A program made the position numbers and the translations under genes. The notes beneath the pieces are model-generated. The model saw only the letters and a list, made by a program, of their open reading frames with translations. It was not told where the DNA came from and made no database searches. A stretch of DNA of 64,000 nucleotides from Flavobacteriaceae bacterium UBA4166. Its GTDB lineage: Bacteria > Bacteroidota > Bacteroidia > Flavobacteriales > Flavobacteriaceae. Shown here piece by piece: positions 43,028 through 53,141 of this stretch; the first letter of the stretch is position 1; each line of letters starts with the position of its first letter. The stretch covers positions 21,765-85,764 of the forward strand of contig DFVG01000037.1 of NCBI GenBank assembly GCA_002379985.1, written 5' to 3'.

Positions 43028-44335
43028 ATGAAAACGGAATTTCAACAACATCTAACCACTAGATTCCCTTTTATCGAGAACAAAAAGGTAGCGGTTGCTT
43101 GTAGTGGCGGACTCGACAGCGTGGTACTTGCCTTTTTGTTGTATTCCGCAGGATATAAAATTACCTTACTGCATTGTAATTTTACGCTCCGCGGTGACGA
43201 AAGCGATGAAGATGCCCGGTTTGTGTCGAAACTTGCAAAGAAATGGTCCATGGGGATGGCTGTAGAATCATTTGATACCCGGCAATACGCAACCGACCAT
43301 AAACTTTCTGTACAGATGGCAGCTCGCGACTTACGGTATGCATGGTTTCATGGGTTGCTTCGGAATCATACATTCGACTATATTCTCACGGCCCACCATG
43401 CCGATGATGCCCTGGAAACCTTTTTAATAAATACGGCACGCGGAACCGGTTTGCGGGGCCTTTCCGGAATTCCCGAACAGAATGATCAAATTCTTCGTCC
43501 GTTACTCCCTTTTTCAAGAGCCGACATCCTACAATTCGCTAAAGAACAGGTATTGTACTGGCGTGAAGATAGTAGCAATGCAGAAACTAAATACCTTCGC
43601 AATGCCTTACGGCACAACGTGATTCCTGCCTGGAAAGACCAACAGCCACAACTTTTAGATACGTTCTCCACAACACAACAACGTTTGAGGGATGCCGAAG
43701 CGTTGATCGAAGACTATATGTCACTGGTCTATAATTTAGTCATCACAGAAATCGAATCGGGCTACGCTTTAAACATTCAAAAATTACAAGAGCTACCCAA
43801 TACCAAAGTATTATTGTATGAATTGTTGCACCCCTTCGGATTTACGGCTTGGGATGATATTGCAGGCTTACTAGAGGCGCAAAGTGGAAAACAAGTATTT
43901 TCAGCAACACACCGACTCCTAAAAGACAGAACGCAATTATTACTTACGGAGATCCCTTCCGAAGCCAACGAAGAAAAATTGATTCCCGCCTCCGTCGAGA
44001 ATATTACCACGCCTATCTCGTTGCGCTTTGAAACGGTGGCGTCCTTTGAAGTGACCAATGCACATACGGTGTTTGTAGACAAAACGTCACTTCAATTTCC
44101 CTTGGTGTTGCGCAAATGGAAGGATGGAGATGTTTTTTATCCCTTCGGAATGCAAGGAAAGAAGAAGTTGAGTAAATTTTTTAAAGACGAAAAGTTATCT
44201 TTGGCGGAGAAAGAAAAAACGTGGGTGCTCTGTAGCGATGAAAAAATCGTCTGGGTGGTAAGTCAGCGACTCGATGAGCGTTTCAAAGTAACCCGAGAAA
44301 CCAAAGAAATATTGAAAATTACGCGCGTATTATGA
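43028..44335 (+). CDS. tilS: tRNA(Ile)-lysidine synthase
   Basis: 435 residues. PP-loop ATPase motif VACSGGLDSVVL near the N-terminus, LTAHHADDALETFLI and RNALRHNVIP further on. A C-terminal TilS substrate-binding domain follows (LVLRKWKDGDVFYPFGMQGKK). Converts C34 of the AUA-reading tRNA-Ile to lysidine; essential. The stop overlaps the next ATG by 4 bases (ATGA). Confidence 0.95.
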   Translation: MKTEFQQHLTTRFPFIENKKVAVACSGGLDSVVLAFLLYSAGYKITLLHCNFTLRGDESDEDARFVSKLAKKWSMGMAVESFDTRQYATDHKLSVQMAARDLRYAWFHGLLRNHTFDYILTAHHADDALETFLINTARGTGLRGLSGIPEQNDQILRPLLPFSRADILQFAKEQVLYWREDSSNAETKYLRNALRHNVIPAWKDQQPQLLDTFSTTQQRLRDAEALIEDYMSLVYNLVITEIESGYALNIQKLQELPNTKVLLYELLHPFGFTAWDDIAGLLEAQSGKQVFSATHRLLKDRTQLLLTEIPSEANEEKLIPASVENITTPISLRFETVASFEVTNAHTVFVDKTSLQFPLVLRKWKDGDVFYPFGMQGKKKLSKFFKDEKLSLAEKEKTWVLCSDEKIVWVVSQRLDERFKVTRETKEILKITRVL

Positions 44336-46332
44336 GATGGAGACAATGGATATTTGGGGGTTTGATGCTTCTGTTTGCAACCGGATGGTTGGGAGCACAA
44401 GAATTTTCAGACCCGGTGAAATGGAAGGTTTCGTTAGAGCAGGAATCAGATACGCGGTATAACGTATTGATCAAAGCCATGATCGACGAAGGCTGGCATT
44501 TGTACAGTCAGAAACAATTTGGCGAAGAGTTTGTTGGCCCCATCCCAACAGAATTCAGTTTTAATGCTTCAGAAACTACCTTTAAGCTACTTGGCGAAAC
44601 GCAAGAACCGGATGTGGCTCCAATTTTTGACCCCGTTTTTGAGATCGATGTGGTCTTTTTTGAGGATGAAGCAATGTTCATTCAACCTATTGAGATCATC
44701 GATAAAAGCAAGGAAATATCAGTCGATGTTTTCTATTCGGTTTGTGATGATGAAAAATGCTTGCCTCCCGAAACCAAAACCTTTACGGTAGATGTCACTT
44801 CGGGAACGGCTACCAAAGATGTCGCCGAGATTACGGAAGACGATCTGGAAAAATCTGCAGCACTTACCATTGATATTCAAGGCCGCGAAAAATTTGAATC
44901 TGCCGAAGAGAAAGAACAGAGTTATTTGTCGATTTTCCTCTTAGGCTTTGTGGGAGGACTTATCGCGTTGCTCACGCCTTGTGTCTTCCCAATGATCCCG
45001 CTTACCGTTTCTTTCTTCACGAAAAGTGCACAAAACAAACGTACCGGATTGGTGAATGCGGTGATGTACGGACTTTTTATATTCTTGATCTATGTGATCT
45101 TAAGCATTCCGTTTCACTTATTAGATTCCCTCAATCCAGAAATACTCAATAATATCTCAACAAATGTTACGCTGAATATCATTTTCTTCTTGATCTTTTT
45201 GGTCTTCGCGTTTTCGTTTTTTGGTTATTTCGAATTAACACTTCCTCAGTCTTGGGGCGCCAAAATGGACGATAAGGCAACAAGTATTGGCGGTATCGTT
45301 GGAATTTTCTTTATGGCGCTTACCCTCGCTATCGTTTCTTTCTCCTGTACGGGACCCATTTTGGGAACTTTATTAGGAGGTTCTTTAACCAGCGACGGCG
45401 GCGCTTGGCAGTTGACGATGGGGATGGGAGGCTTCGGACTCGCATTGGCGCTTCCTTTCGCACTCTTCGCCCTGTTTCCTAATTGGTTGAACTCACTCCC
45501 CAAAAGTGGTGGATGGCTCAATACGGTGAAAGTGGTGCTAGGGTTTATTGAGCTAGGCTTGGCGTTTAAGTTTCTTTCCAATGCCGATCTTGTTGAGCAT
45601 TGGGGATTGCTGAAACGCGAAGTATTTATCGCTATTTGGATTCTCTGCGCGTTAGGGATGGCGTTATATCTCTTCGGAATCATTCGATTTCCACATGACG
45701 GTCCGCGGAAACGACCTCCCTTAGGAAACATTGTCATTGGGGTCGCTAGTTTTGCGTTCATGCTCTATTTGGTTCCGGGCTTAACCAACTCGAGTTATGC
45801 TAACCTGAAGCTGTTAAGCGGGTTTCCACCGCCTTTATTCTACAGCTTGTATGATAAAGATACCGAAGCACCCTTAGGGCTAACTGCCTATAAAGATTTT
45901 GACAAAGGTATTGCTGCCGCTAAAGCGGAAGGGAAACCGGTGATGATCGATTTTACGGGATGGGCCTGTGTGAATTGTCGAAAAATGGAAGAACAAGTTT
46001 GGAGTCGCGAAGATATTTTTCAGACCCTTAACGAAGACTATATTTTGATCTCATTGTATGTGGATGATCGAAAATCGCTAGCCGAAAACGAACAGTTCAA
46101 TTTTCTAAAACCTACGGGTGGAACCAAGCGTATCAAGACTGTCGGAGATAAGTGGGCAACCTTTCAAACGGTGAACTTTAAGAACAACTCACAACCTTAT
46201 TATATATTGATGGATGCAGACCTCACGCTTTTGAATAAACCTGTGGGATATACTCCGGATGCCGATGAGTATTTATTTTGGTTGGAAAAGGGCTTAGAAA
46301 ACTTTAAAGGAGAAGAAACCGAAACACGATAG
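44332..46332 (+). CDS. thiol:disulfide interchange protein DsbD family
   Basis: 666 residues. Signal peptide (after LGAQ), N-terminal periplasmic DsbD domain with the Cys pair in SVCDDEKCLPPET, about eight transmembrane helices (200-510) including LLTPCVFPMIPLTV and FSCTGPILG (the two membrane cysteines), and a C-terminal thioredoxin domain with WACVNCRKME. Transfers electrons from cytosolic thioredoxin to the periplasm. Coupled to tilS by ATGA; a terminator follows. Confidence 0.92.
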   Translation: MRWRQWIFGGLMLLFATGWLGAQEFSDPVKWKVSLEQESDTRYNVLIKAMIDEGWHLYSQKQFGEEFVGPIPTEFSFNASETTFKLLGETQEPDVAPIFDPVFEIDVVFFEDEAMFIQPIEIIDKSKEISVDVFYSVCDDEKCLPPETKTFTVDVTSGTATKDVAEITEDDLEKSAALTIDIQGREKFESAEEKEQSYLSIFLLGFVGGLIALLTPCVFPMIPLTVSFFTKSAQNKRTGLVNAVMYGLFIFLIYVILSIPFHLLDSLNPEILNNISTNVTLNIIFFLIFLVFAFSFFGYFELTLPQSWGAKMDDKATSIGGIVGIFFMALTLAIVSFSCTGPILGTLLGGSLTSDGGAWQLTMGMGGFGLALALPFALFALFPNWLNSLPKSGGWLNTVKVVLGFIELGLAFKFLSNADLVEHWGLLKREVFIAIWILCALGMALYLFGIIRFPHDGPRKRPPLGNIVIGVASFAFMLYLVPGLTNSSYANLKLLSGFPPPLFYSLYDKDTEAPLGLTAYKDFDKGIAAAKAEGKPVMIDFTGWACVNCRKMEEQVWSREDIFQTLNEDYILISLYVDDRKSLAENEQFNFLKPTGGTKRIKTVGDKWATFQTVNFKNNSQPYYILMDADLTLLNKPVGYTPDADEYLFWLEKGLENFKGEETETR

Positions 46333-46362
46333 TTGGGGAGCCATTAGCCGTTTGTAAAAAAT

Positions 46363-46390
46363 AAGCGTCCCGTGGAAACGGGACGCTTTT
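46363..46390 (+). terminator. terminator after the DsbD gene
   Basis: AAGCGTCCCGT and ACGGGACGCTT form an 11-bp perfect stem with loop GGAA, followed by TT. Lies 30 bases after the stop; the rest of the 274-base gap is AT-rich and holds only the next promoter. Confidence 0.85.
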
Positions 46391-46552
46391 AACAAACCTA
46401 ACTTAGTAAATTTTAAAGTTGTATCGATAAAATTTTTTATCCCCACAAAAAATCACTAACGATACCATTCACTAATTCATACCTCAAATATAAGAGAACC
46501 TTACCAAATTATATATACGTATTTACACGTATTTTGAAAAATTCTTAAAAAT

Positions 46553-46584
46553 TTGTAGAAACATTGGGCATTTCGTTAGCTTTG
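46553..46584 (+). promoter_or_regulatory. Bacteroidota promoter of the maltose operon
   Basis: TTG (46553-46555), 21 bases, TAGCTTTG (46577-46584); ATG of pgmB at 46607. Confidence 0.6.
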
Positions 46585-46606
46585 ATACGCATTCACTTAT
46601 AGTAAA

Positions 46607-47263
46607 ATGAAGAAAAAAGGATTTATATTCGATTTGGACGGCGTGATCGTCGATACGGCTAAATATCACTATTTGGCGTGGCAACGTCTCGCACAATCGT
46701 TGGGGTTTTCGTTTTCAGAAGTGCAAAATGAAGAACTCAAAGGGGTGAGTAGGGTTCGTTCCTTAGAGAAAATATTAGCCTGGGGAGGGGTTACCCTTTC
46801 AGAAACCGACTTTAAAGAGCAACTTCACAAAAAGAATGAAGACTACCTGTCGTATATTGACTCCATGTCGCGAGACGAACTGTTACCTGATGTAGAACGT
46901 GTATTGTTATATCTGAAAAACCAAGGGCAACCAATTGCTTTAGGCTCAGCCAGTAAGAACGCCCGACTCATCCTTAAAAAGACCAATCTTTTCGATCTTT
47001 TCGATATCATTGTAGATGGTACCAACGTCACCAAGGCCAAACCCAGTCCGGAAGTATTCTTAGTGGCCGCCAAACAATTAGAGATTGCTCCTGAAGCATG
47101 CATCGTTTTCGAAGATTCCGTTGCCGGAATTCAAGCGGCCAATACTGCCGGAATGCTGAGTATTGGAGTGGGAGAGGCTTCCGTACTAGGAAAGGCAGAT
47201 CGTGTGATTAAGAACTTCACTGAACTCCCCAATGACCAACTAGATCAATTCATTCAATCTTAA
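46607..47263 (+). CDS. pgmB: beta-phosphoglucomutase
   Basis: 218-residue HAD-superfamily enzyme: FDLDGVIVDTAKYH (nucleophile and acid Asp), GSASKN (Ser/Thr), Lys in TKAKPSPEVF and EDSVAGIQAA. Converts beta-glucose 1-phosphate to glucose 6-phosphate. Placed directly before maltose phosphorylase, which makes beta-glucose 1-phosphate: a complete two-step pathway. Confidence 0.93.
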   Translation: MKKKGFIFDLDGVIVDTAKYHYLAWQRLAQSLGFSFSEVQNEELKGVSRVRSLEKILAWGGVTLSETDFKEQLHKKNEDYLSYIDSMSRDELLPDVERVLLYLKNQGQPIALGSASKNARLILKKTNLFDLFDIIVDGTNVTKAKPSPEVFLVAAKQLEIAPEACIVFEDSVAGIQAANTAGMLSIGVGEASVLGKADRVIKNFTELPNDQLDQFIQS

Positions 47264-47278
47264 GCTAAAACCAACGCC

Positions 47279-49585
47279 TTGAATCAGGAATACATACAAT
47301 CCCAACCATGGAGTATTATCGAAGAAGGGTTTGATCCCGATCTGGTAAAATCTTCCGAAAGTCTATTCAGCATCGGGAATGGTGCGATGGGTCAGCGTGC
47401 CAATTTCGAAGAGTCTTATAGCGGTCCTACCTTTCAAGGAAGTTATATTGGCGGCGTGTATTATCCCGATAAGACGCGCGTAGGCTGGTGGAAGAACGGC
47501 TATCCCGAATATTTCGCCAAGGTGCTCAATGCGCCCAATTGGATCGGGATTGATGTAGAAATCAATGGCGAACCTCTCGATCTATATACGTGTAAAAAGG
47601 TAACCAATTTCCGAAGAGAATTGAATATGAAGGAAGGTTGGTACCGTCGTAGCTTTCAGGCCGTCCTTCAAAATGGTGTTGAAGTGGCCGTGCAAAGCAC
47701 TCGTTTTCTTCATTTGGAACAAGATGAAATTGGGGTCATTGCTTATCAGGTAACTCCACTAAATACTTCAGTAACGATAACATTTACCCCGTATCTAGAC
47801 GCCGGGATCACGAATGAAGATTCTAATTGGGACGATCCTTTTTGGAACATTGAAAACGTTCATACTGAAAATGCCTTTGGTTGTATTGTTTCAGAAACAC
47901 TTAAAACGCACTACGGCGTAGGTACTTTTATGGAGCATCAATTGTTTTTAGATGAAAACCCAATGACAGTTCCGTGGAAAGTGCATCAAACAGCAACAAC
48001 CATTCGACATTCTCACTCTCTTTCCGTAGCAAAAAACCAATCGGTTACACTTCATAAATTCGGAGGGTACGTAACCACCTTGCATCATGCCAAGGAAGAC
48101 TTAGTAAAAGCTGCGAGGAAATCGGTTGCTGAAGCACTAAAATTAGGATACCAGTCGCTTTTGAAATCGCAGGCTGAAGCATGGGAAACGATTTGGACTA
48201 AGGCTGATATCGTCATCGATGGAGATGTGAAAGCGCAACAGGGAATTCGTTTTAATATTTTTCAATTGAACCAAACCTACTTGGGGAAAGACGCTAGGCT
48301 AAATATTGGGCCTAAAGGATTTACGGGAGAAAAATACGGCGGTAGTACATATTGGGATACCGAAGCCTATTGTTTGCCTTTTTACATGGCAACCAAAGGC
48401 CCCAATGTAGCACGTACTTTGTTAGAGTATCGTTACCGACATCTTCCGAAAGCCATAGAAAACGCAGAGAAATTAGGCTATACCCATGGCGCCGCCTTGT
48501 ATCCTATGGTGACCATGAATGGGGAAGAAAGTCACAATGAGTGGGAAATTACTTTTGAAGAAATTCATCGCAACGGCGCTATTGCCTTTGCCATTTATAA
48601 TTATGAGCGCTTTACCGGAGATACCACATATATTCCGGAAATGGGACTGGAAGTACTGATCGCTATCGCACGATTTTGGAAACAACGCTTTCAATTTAGT
48701 GAACCAAAGCAGCAATATGTAATGCTAGGCGTTACGGGTCCGAATGAATATGAGAATAACGTCAACAACAATTGGTATACAAATTACATCGCGAAATGGT
48801 GTTTGGAGTATGCTTCGGAAATGATCCAGCGCACGCAGGAGGAAGATCCTGAGGCCTTTAAGAAGGTGGTGTCGCGCAGTAATATTTCTTCGGAAGAAGT
48901 AACCGAGTGGACATCCGTTGCCTCACAGGTGTATCTTCCATATTCCGAAGCGAACCAAGTATTCCTACAGCAAGATGGTTTTTTAGATAAAGAACTGAAG
49001 CCGGTTAGTGCCTTAGCTGCAAAAGAGCGACCCATCAATCAACATTGGTCGTGGGATCGTATTTTGAGATCCCCTTACATCAAACAGGCAGATGTGCTTC
49101 AAGGCTTTTATTTTTTCGAAGATCACTTTACCGAAGAAGTATTGGCCCGGCACTTCGATTTCTACGAGCCGTTAACGGTTCATGAATCATCGTTGTCGCC
49201 TTGTGTGCATAGTATTCAAGCAGCACGGTTAGGGCGGATGGAGCAAGCCTATCAATTTTACCTGCGCACCTCGCGATTAGACCTAGACGACTACAACCGT
49301 GAAGTAGAGGAGGGATGCCACATTACCAGTATGGCGGGTACCTGGATGAGCATTGTGGAAGGTTTTGGTGGCATGCGGGTCAAAGAGGGAACCCTTCACT
49401 TTGAGCCTCGCATTCCGGAGCAGTGGTCATCGTATTCTTTTAAAATCAATTTTAGAGAACATATCCTAAAGATGACGGTTTCCCATGAAAGCACCACATT
49501 ATATCAAGAGGGACCCGCCTCTTTGTCCGTTTTCGTGAACGAAAAAAAATGTACCTTACTTCCTCATACAACTTTTGAATGTTAA
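47279..49585 (+). CDS. glycoside hydrolase family 65 protein, probable maltose phosphorylase
   Basis: 768 residues. GH65 domains in order: an N-terminal beta-sandwich (SIGNGAMGQRANFEE...), an alpha/alpha barrel with YGGSTYWDTEAYCLPF and the catalytic Glu in EWEITFEEIHRNG, and a C-terminal sheet domain. Splits maltose with phosphate into glucose and beta-glucose 1-phosphate; trehalose or kojibiose specificity cannot be excluded. Lacks a signal peptide, so cytosolic. Starts with TTG, 15 bases after pgmB. Confidence 0.9.
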   Translation: MNQEYIQSQPWSIIEEGFDPDLVKSSESLFSIGNGAMGQRANFEESYSGPTFQGSYIGGVYYPDKTRVGWWKNGYPEYFAKVLNAPNWIGIDVEINGEPLDLYTCKKVTNFRRELNMKEGWYRRSFQAVLQNGVEVAVQSTRFLHLEQDEIGVIAYQVTPLNTSVTITFTPYLDAGITNEDSNWDDPFWNIENVHTENAFGCIVSETLKTHYGVGTFMEHQLFLDENPMTVPWKVHQTATTIRHSHSLSVAKNQSVTLHKFGGYVTTLHHAKEDLVKAARKSVAEALKLGYQSLLKSQAEAWETIWTKADIVIDGDVKAQQGIRFNIFQLNQTYLGKDARLNIGPKGFTGEKYGGSTYWDTEAYCLPFYMATKGPNVARTLLEYRYRHLPKAIENAEKLGYTHGAALYPMVTMNGEESHNEWEITFEEIHRNGAIAFAIYNYERFTGDTTYIPEMGLEVLIAIARFWKQRFQFSEPKQQYVMLGVTGPNEYENNVNNNWYTNYIAKWCLEYASEMIQRTQEEDPEAFKKVVSRSNISSEEVTEWTSVASQVYLPYSEANQVFLQQDGFLDKELKPVSALAAKERPINQHWSWDRILRSPYIKQADVLQGFYFFEDHFTEEVLARHFDFYEPLTVHESSLSPCVHSIQAARLGRMEQAYQFYLRTSRLDLDDYNREVEEGCHITSMAGTWMSIVEGFGGMRVKEGTLHFEPRIPEQWSSYSFKINFREHILKMTVSHESTTLYQEGPASLSVFVNEKKCTLLPHTTFEC

Positions 49586-49588
49586 CCT

Positions 49589-51034
49589 ATGAAATCAATC
49601 TCCTCTCTTTGGCTGCTTTTAGTGCTGTTCTTCGGAATGGTTGCCTGCAAAAATGAAACAAAAGACCCTGTTGTAACTGAAACCGAATCGGAGTCATCCA
49701 TCGTTGCGATCAATGATTCGGTGTTGTCAAATGCCGTCATTTACGAAGCGAATATCAGGCAGTATTCCCCCGAAGGGACGTTTGATGCCTTTACGGCAGA
49801 CATTCCAAAATTGAAGGACCTTGGTGTACAAATCATTTGGTTAATGCCTATTCACCCGATCTCTATGGAAAAGAGAAAGGCGCAGGGCGATGTGATGGTC
49901 GCCGATATTGAAGATCCCGAAGAGCGCAAGAAATATCTGGGTAGTTACTACGCCGTTGCAGATTACCAGGCCGTAAATCCGGAATACGGCACCAAAGAAG
50001 ATTTCGATGAGTTGATCGCCACAGCGCATGATAATGATATGTATGTGATCTTAGATTGGGTGCCCAATCATACCGGTTGGGACCATCCTTGGATCTCTGA
50101 ACATCCTGATTATTATACACAGAACGAACAAGGCGAGATCATTGATCCGTTGAACAATGAAGGCGAATCCTGGGGTTGGACCGATGTGGCCGATCTCAAT
50201 TATGACAATACCGAAATGCAGGACGCCATGATCGGCGAAATGCGTTACTGGATCAAAGAACACAATATTGACGGCTTCCGCTGTGATGTAGCGCATGGCG
50301 TGCCACAGGCGTTCTGGGAAAAAGCCATTCCGCAATTACGAGAAGAGAAAGCGATTTTTATGCTGGCGGAAGCGGAAATTCCCGAAATCATGACGGGCGA
50401 CCTGTTTGAAATGTCCTACGCTTGGGAAGGGCATCACTTGTTAAATGAGATCGCGAAAGGTACTGCTACAGTTGAAGCATTCGATGACTACATGGAAGCA
50501 CGTACCAAAAAATGGGAAGACAATGATATTTTGATGAACTTTGTGACCAATCATGATGAAAATTCATGGAATGGTACCGTGAATGAACGTATGGGTGATG
50601 CTCAGGATGCGTTACTGGCGCTTACCTATACGATGCCGGGAATGCCGTTGATCTATAGCGGACAAGAATACGATATGGACAAACGCCTACGGTTTTTTGA
50701 AAAAGATACCATTCCGAAGACCAAAGGACGGGTATGGCCGCTACTTGAAATGCTCGGGCATTTAAAAGCCAATCACCCGGCCCTGTCAGGAGGAAAAACG
50801 CCGGCTTCCTACGAACGCTTGACAACTTCAGAGGATCAAAAGATATTGGCGTTCCGAAGAAAAGAAGGAAACAGAGAAGTGATTTACATCGCCAATCTAC
50901 ATACAACTCCAAGTTCCTTCACTGTGAATGCCACCGGAAACTACACCCAAGTTACCACCGAAGAACCTATGGCATTGTCCCCCGAAACAACGCATGATTT
51001 TGCACCTTGGCAATACGTGATTTTATCAAATTAA
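49589..51034 (+). CDS. GH13 alpha-amylase family lipoprotein
   Basis: 481 residues with a lipobox (GMVAC, Cys20), so an exported lipoprotein, possibly surface exposed. The barrel carries the GH13 residues: DWVPNHTG, nucleophile Asp in GFRCDVAHG, acid Glu in LAEAE and Asp in FVTNHDEN. Degrades starch/maltodextrin to short sugars for the phosphorylase upstream. Three bases after the GH65 stop: same operon. Followed by a terminator. Confidence 0.9.
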   Translation: MKSISSLWLLLVLFFGMVACKNETKDPVVTETESESSIVAINDSVLSNAVIYEANIRQYSPEGTFDAFTADIPKLKDLGVQIIWLMPIHPISMEKRKAQGDVMVADIEDPEERKKYLGSYYAVADYQAVNPEYGTKEDFDELIATAHDNDMYVILDWVPNHTGWDHPWISEHPDYYTQNEQGEIIDPLNNEGESWGWTDVADLNYDNTEMQDAMIGEMRYWIKEHNIDGFRCDVAHGVPQAFWEKAIPQLREEKAIFMLAEAEIPEIMTGDLFEMSYAWEGHHLLNEIAKGTATVEAFDDYMEARTKKWEDNDILMNFVTNHDENSWNGTVNERMGDAQDALLALTYTMPGMPLIYSGQEYDMDKRLRFFEKDTIPKTKGRVWPLLEMLGHLKANHPALSGGKTPASYERLTTSEDQKILAFRRKEGNREVIYIANLHTTPSSFTVNATGNYTQVTTEEPMALSPETTHDFAPWQYVILSN

Positions 51035-51037
51035 CAG

Positions 51038-51076
51038 TAAGGGAGCCACTATTTTACGGCTTCCTTATTTTTTTTT
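51038..51076 (+). terminator. terminator after the GH13 gene
   Basis: TAAGGGAGCC and GGCTTCCTTA pair (one G-T) around a 10-base loop, followed by a run of nine Ts. It separates the maltose genes from pfkA. Confidence 0.85.
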
Positions 51077-51144
51077 CAAATCGAAAACGTTATCGTTGAT
51101 TTTCTGGTTTGTAATATGAAAATATTGCTATAGTTTTACACTAC

Positions 51145-52131
51145 ATGAGCAATAAAATACATCGTATTGCAGTACTAACCAGCGGAGGTGATGCTCCCGG
51201 AATGAACGCTGCTATTCGCGCCGTTGTACGGTCTTGTGCCTATCATAATTTAGAGTGTGTTGGCGTGTATCGAGGGTTACAAGGACTCATTGAAGGTGAC
51301 TTTAAGGAATTGGGTCCGCGGTCGGTTAAAAACATCATCAATCAAGGTGGAACTTTTTTGAAATCAGCGCGCTCCGAAGAATTTAGAACGAAGGCTGGGA
51401 GACAAGAGGCTTACGACCAATTGAAAGAGGCAAAAATTGATGCCATGGTGGTCATTGGAGGAGATGGAACCTTTACCGGTGCCAAGGTCTTTAATGATGA
51501 ATTCGACTTCCCCATTGTTGGCATGCCCGGAACTATCGATAACGATATCTACGGCACCGATTATACCATTGGCTACGACACGGCTTTGAATACCGTAGTA
51601 GAAGCGATCGATAAGATTCGCGATACGGCGAATAGTCACAACCGACTTTTCTTGGTGGAAGTGATGGGCCGTGACGCCGGTGATATTGCATTGAATGCAG
51701 GTATTGGCGCAGGGGCGGAAGAGATTCTCATTCCTGAACAAGATATGGGGAAAGACCGACTTTTAGCGTCGTTAAAGCGTAGCCGAAAATCAGGAAAGAC
51801 CTCAAGCATTGTGGTGATCGCCGAAGGAGATCAGATAGGAAAGAATATCATGGGGCTTGCCGATTATATTCGGGAGAACCTTGATCAATATGAGGTCAAG
51901 GTTACGGTACTTGGCCATATTCAGCGTGGTGGAAGACCAAGTTGTTATGACAGAGTCTTGGCCAGCCGCTTAGGAGTGGGTGCCATTGATGCGTTGCTTC
52001 GTGGAGAACGCGATGTGATGATCGGCATTTCACATAATAAAATTGTATCAGTACCCTTTTCCGAAGCGATAAAGGGAGATAACGAAATAGATTTAGACTT
52101 AATTCGAGTAGCAGATATTACATCTGTTTAA
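51145..52131 (+). CDS. pfkA: ATP-dependent 6-phosphofructokinase
   Basis: 328 residues. TSGGDAPGMNAAIRAVVR, GGDGTFTGA (ATP site), GTIDNDIYGTDYTIGYDTA (catalytic Asp) and EVMGRDAGDIAL are all present, as in short ATP-dependent PfkA. Commits fructose 6-phosphate to glycolysis. Followed after 10 bases by GAPDH. Confidence 0.95.
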   Translation: MSNKIHRIAVLTSGGDAPGMNAAIRAVVRSCAYHNLECVGVYRGLQGLIEGDFKELGPRSVKNIINQGGTFLKSARSEEFRTKAGRQEAYDQLKEAKIDAMVVIGGDGTFTGAKVFNDEFDFPIVGMPGTIDNDIYGTDYTIGYDTALNTVVEAIDKIRDTANSHNRLFLVEVMGRDAGDIALNAGIGAGAEEILIPEQDMGKDRLLASLKRSRKSGKTSSIVVIAEGDQIGKNIMGLADYIRENLDQYEVKVTVLGHIQRGGRPSCYDRVLASRLGVGAIDALLRGERDVMIGISHNKIVSVPFSEAIKGDNEIDLDLIRVADITSV

Positions 52132-52141
52132 ATATAATTAT

Positions 52142-53137
52142 ATGACAAAAATTGGAATCAACGGTTTTGGCCGTATTGGAAGAATAGCATTTAGAATTGC
52201 CGCGCAGAATGACAATGTTGAAATCGTGGGTATCAACGACCTCCTGGATGTAGAACACCTGGCGTATTTGTTGGAATACGATTCGGTGCATGGAAAGTAT
52301 AACGGTACGGTAGCCGTGGAGAATGGGAACCTTGTGGTAGACGGAAAGACCATTCGAGTCACTGCGGAAAGAAACCCTGCCGATCTGAAGTGGGATGCAG
52401 TAGGTGCCGAAATCATTATCGACTGTACCGGCATTTTCACGACCAAGGATACTGCTTCAGCCCATCTAGAAGCGGGCGCTAAAAAAGTGGTGATCTCCGC
52501 GCCGTCCAAAGACGCTCCTATGTTCGTGATGGGTGTAAATCATAACGAAGTGAACCCTGAAGATACTATTGTTTCCAATGCTTCTTGTACCACCAATTGC
52601 TTGGCACCGATGGCGAAAGTGATTCACGACAATCTTGGAATTGTAGAAGGGCTGATGACCACCGTACATGCGGCAACCTCTACACAATACACTGTTGATA
52701 GTCCGTCTAAAAAGAATTACCGCTTAGGCCGTAGTGCGATGGCGAATATTATTCCAACGTCCACAGGAGCTGCAGTCGCTGTAACCAAGGTAATTCCAGA
52801 ATTAAAAGGAAAACTCACCGGGATGGCGTTTCGCGTTCCTACAACAGATGTTTCAGTAGTAGATCTTACGGTTCGTACCGAAAAGGCAGCCAGCTATGAA
52901 GATATTAAGAAGTTGTTCAAAGACGCAGCCGGAGGATCTTTTAAGGGAATTATTGACTATGTAGAAGACCCGGTGGTATCTCAAGACTTTGTGAGCGATC
53001 CTCATACTTGTAATTTTGATGCAGAAGCCGGAATCGCCCTTAACGACAATTTCTTTAAATTAGTAGCCTGGTACGATAACGAGTATGGCTATTCTTCAAA
53101 ATTAATTGACCTCGCGTTACACGTAGCAAGTATTTAA
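52142..53137 (+). CDS. gap: type I glyceraldehyde-3-phosphate dehydrogenase
   Basis: 331 residues. INGFGRIGRIAFR (NAD fold), catalytic Cys in SNASCTTNCLAPMAK, catalytic His in VHAATSTQ and WYDNEYGYS. Converts glyceraldehyde 3-phosphate to 1,3-bisphosphoglycerate. In operon with pfkA and the kinase gene 4 bases downstream. Confidence 0.96.
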   Translation: MTKIGINGFGRIGRIAFRIAAQNDNVEIVGINDLLDVEHLAYLLEYDSVHGKYNGTVAVENGNLVVDGKTIRVTAERNPADLKWDAVGAEIIIDCTGIFTTKDTASAHLEAGAKKVVISAPSKDAPMFVMGVNHNEVNPEDTIVSNASCTTNCLAPMAKVIHDNLGIVEGLMTTVHAATSTQYTVDSPSKKNYRLGRSAMANIIPTSTGAAVAVTKVIPELKGKLTGMAFRVPTTDVSVVDLTVRTEKAASYEDIKKLFKDAAGGSFKGIIDYVEDPVVSQDFVSDPHTCNFDAEAGIALNDNFFKLVAWYDNEYGYSSKLIDLALHVASI

Positions 53138-53141
53138 GCCT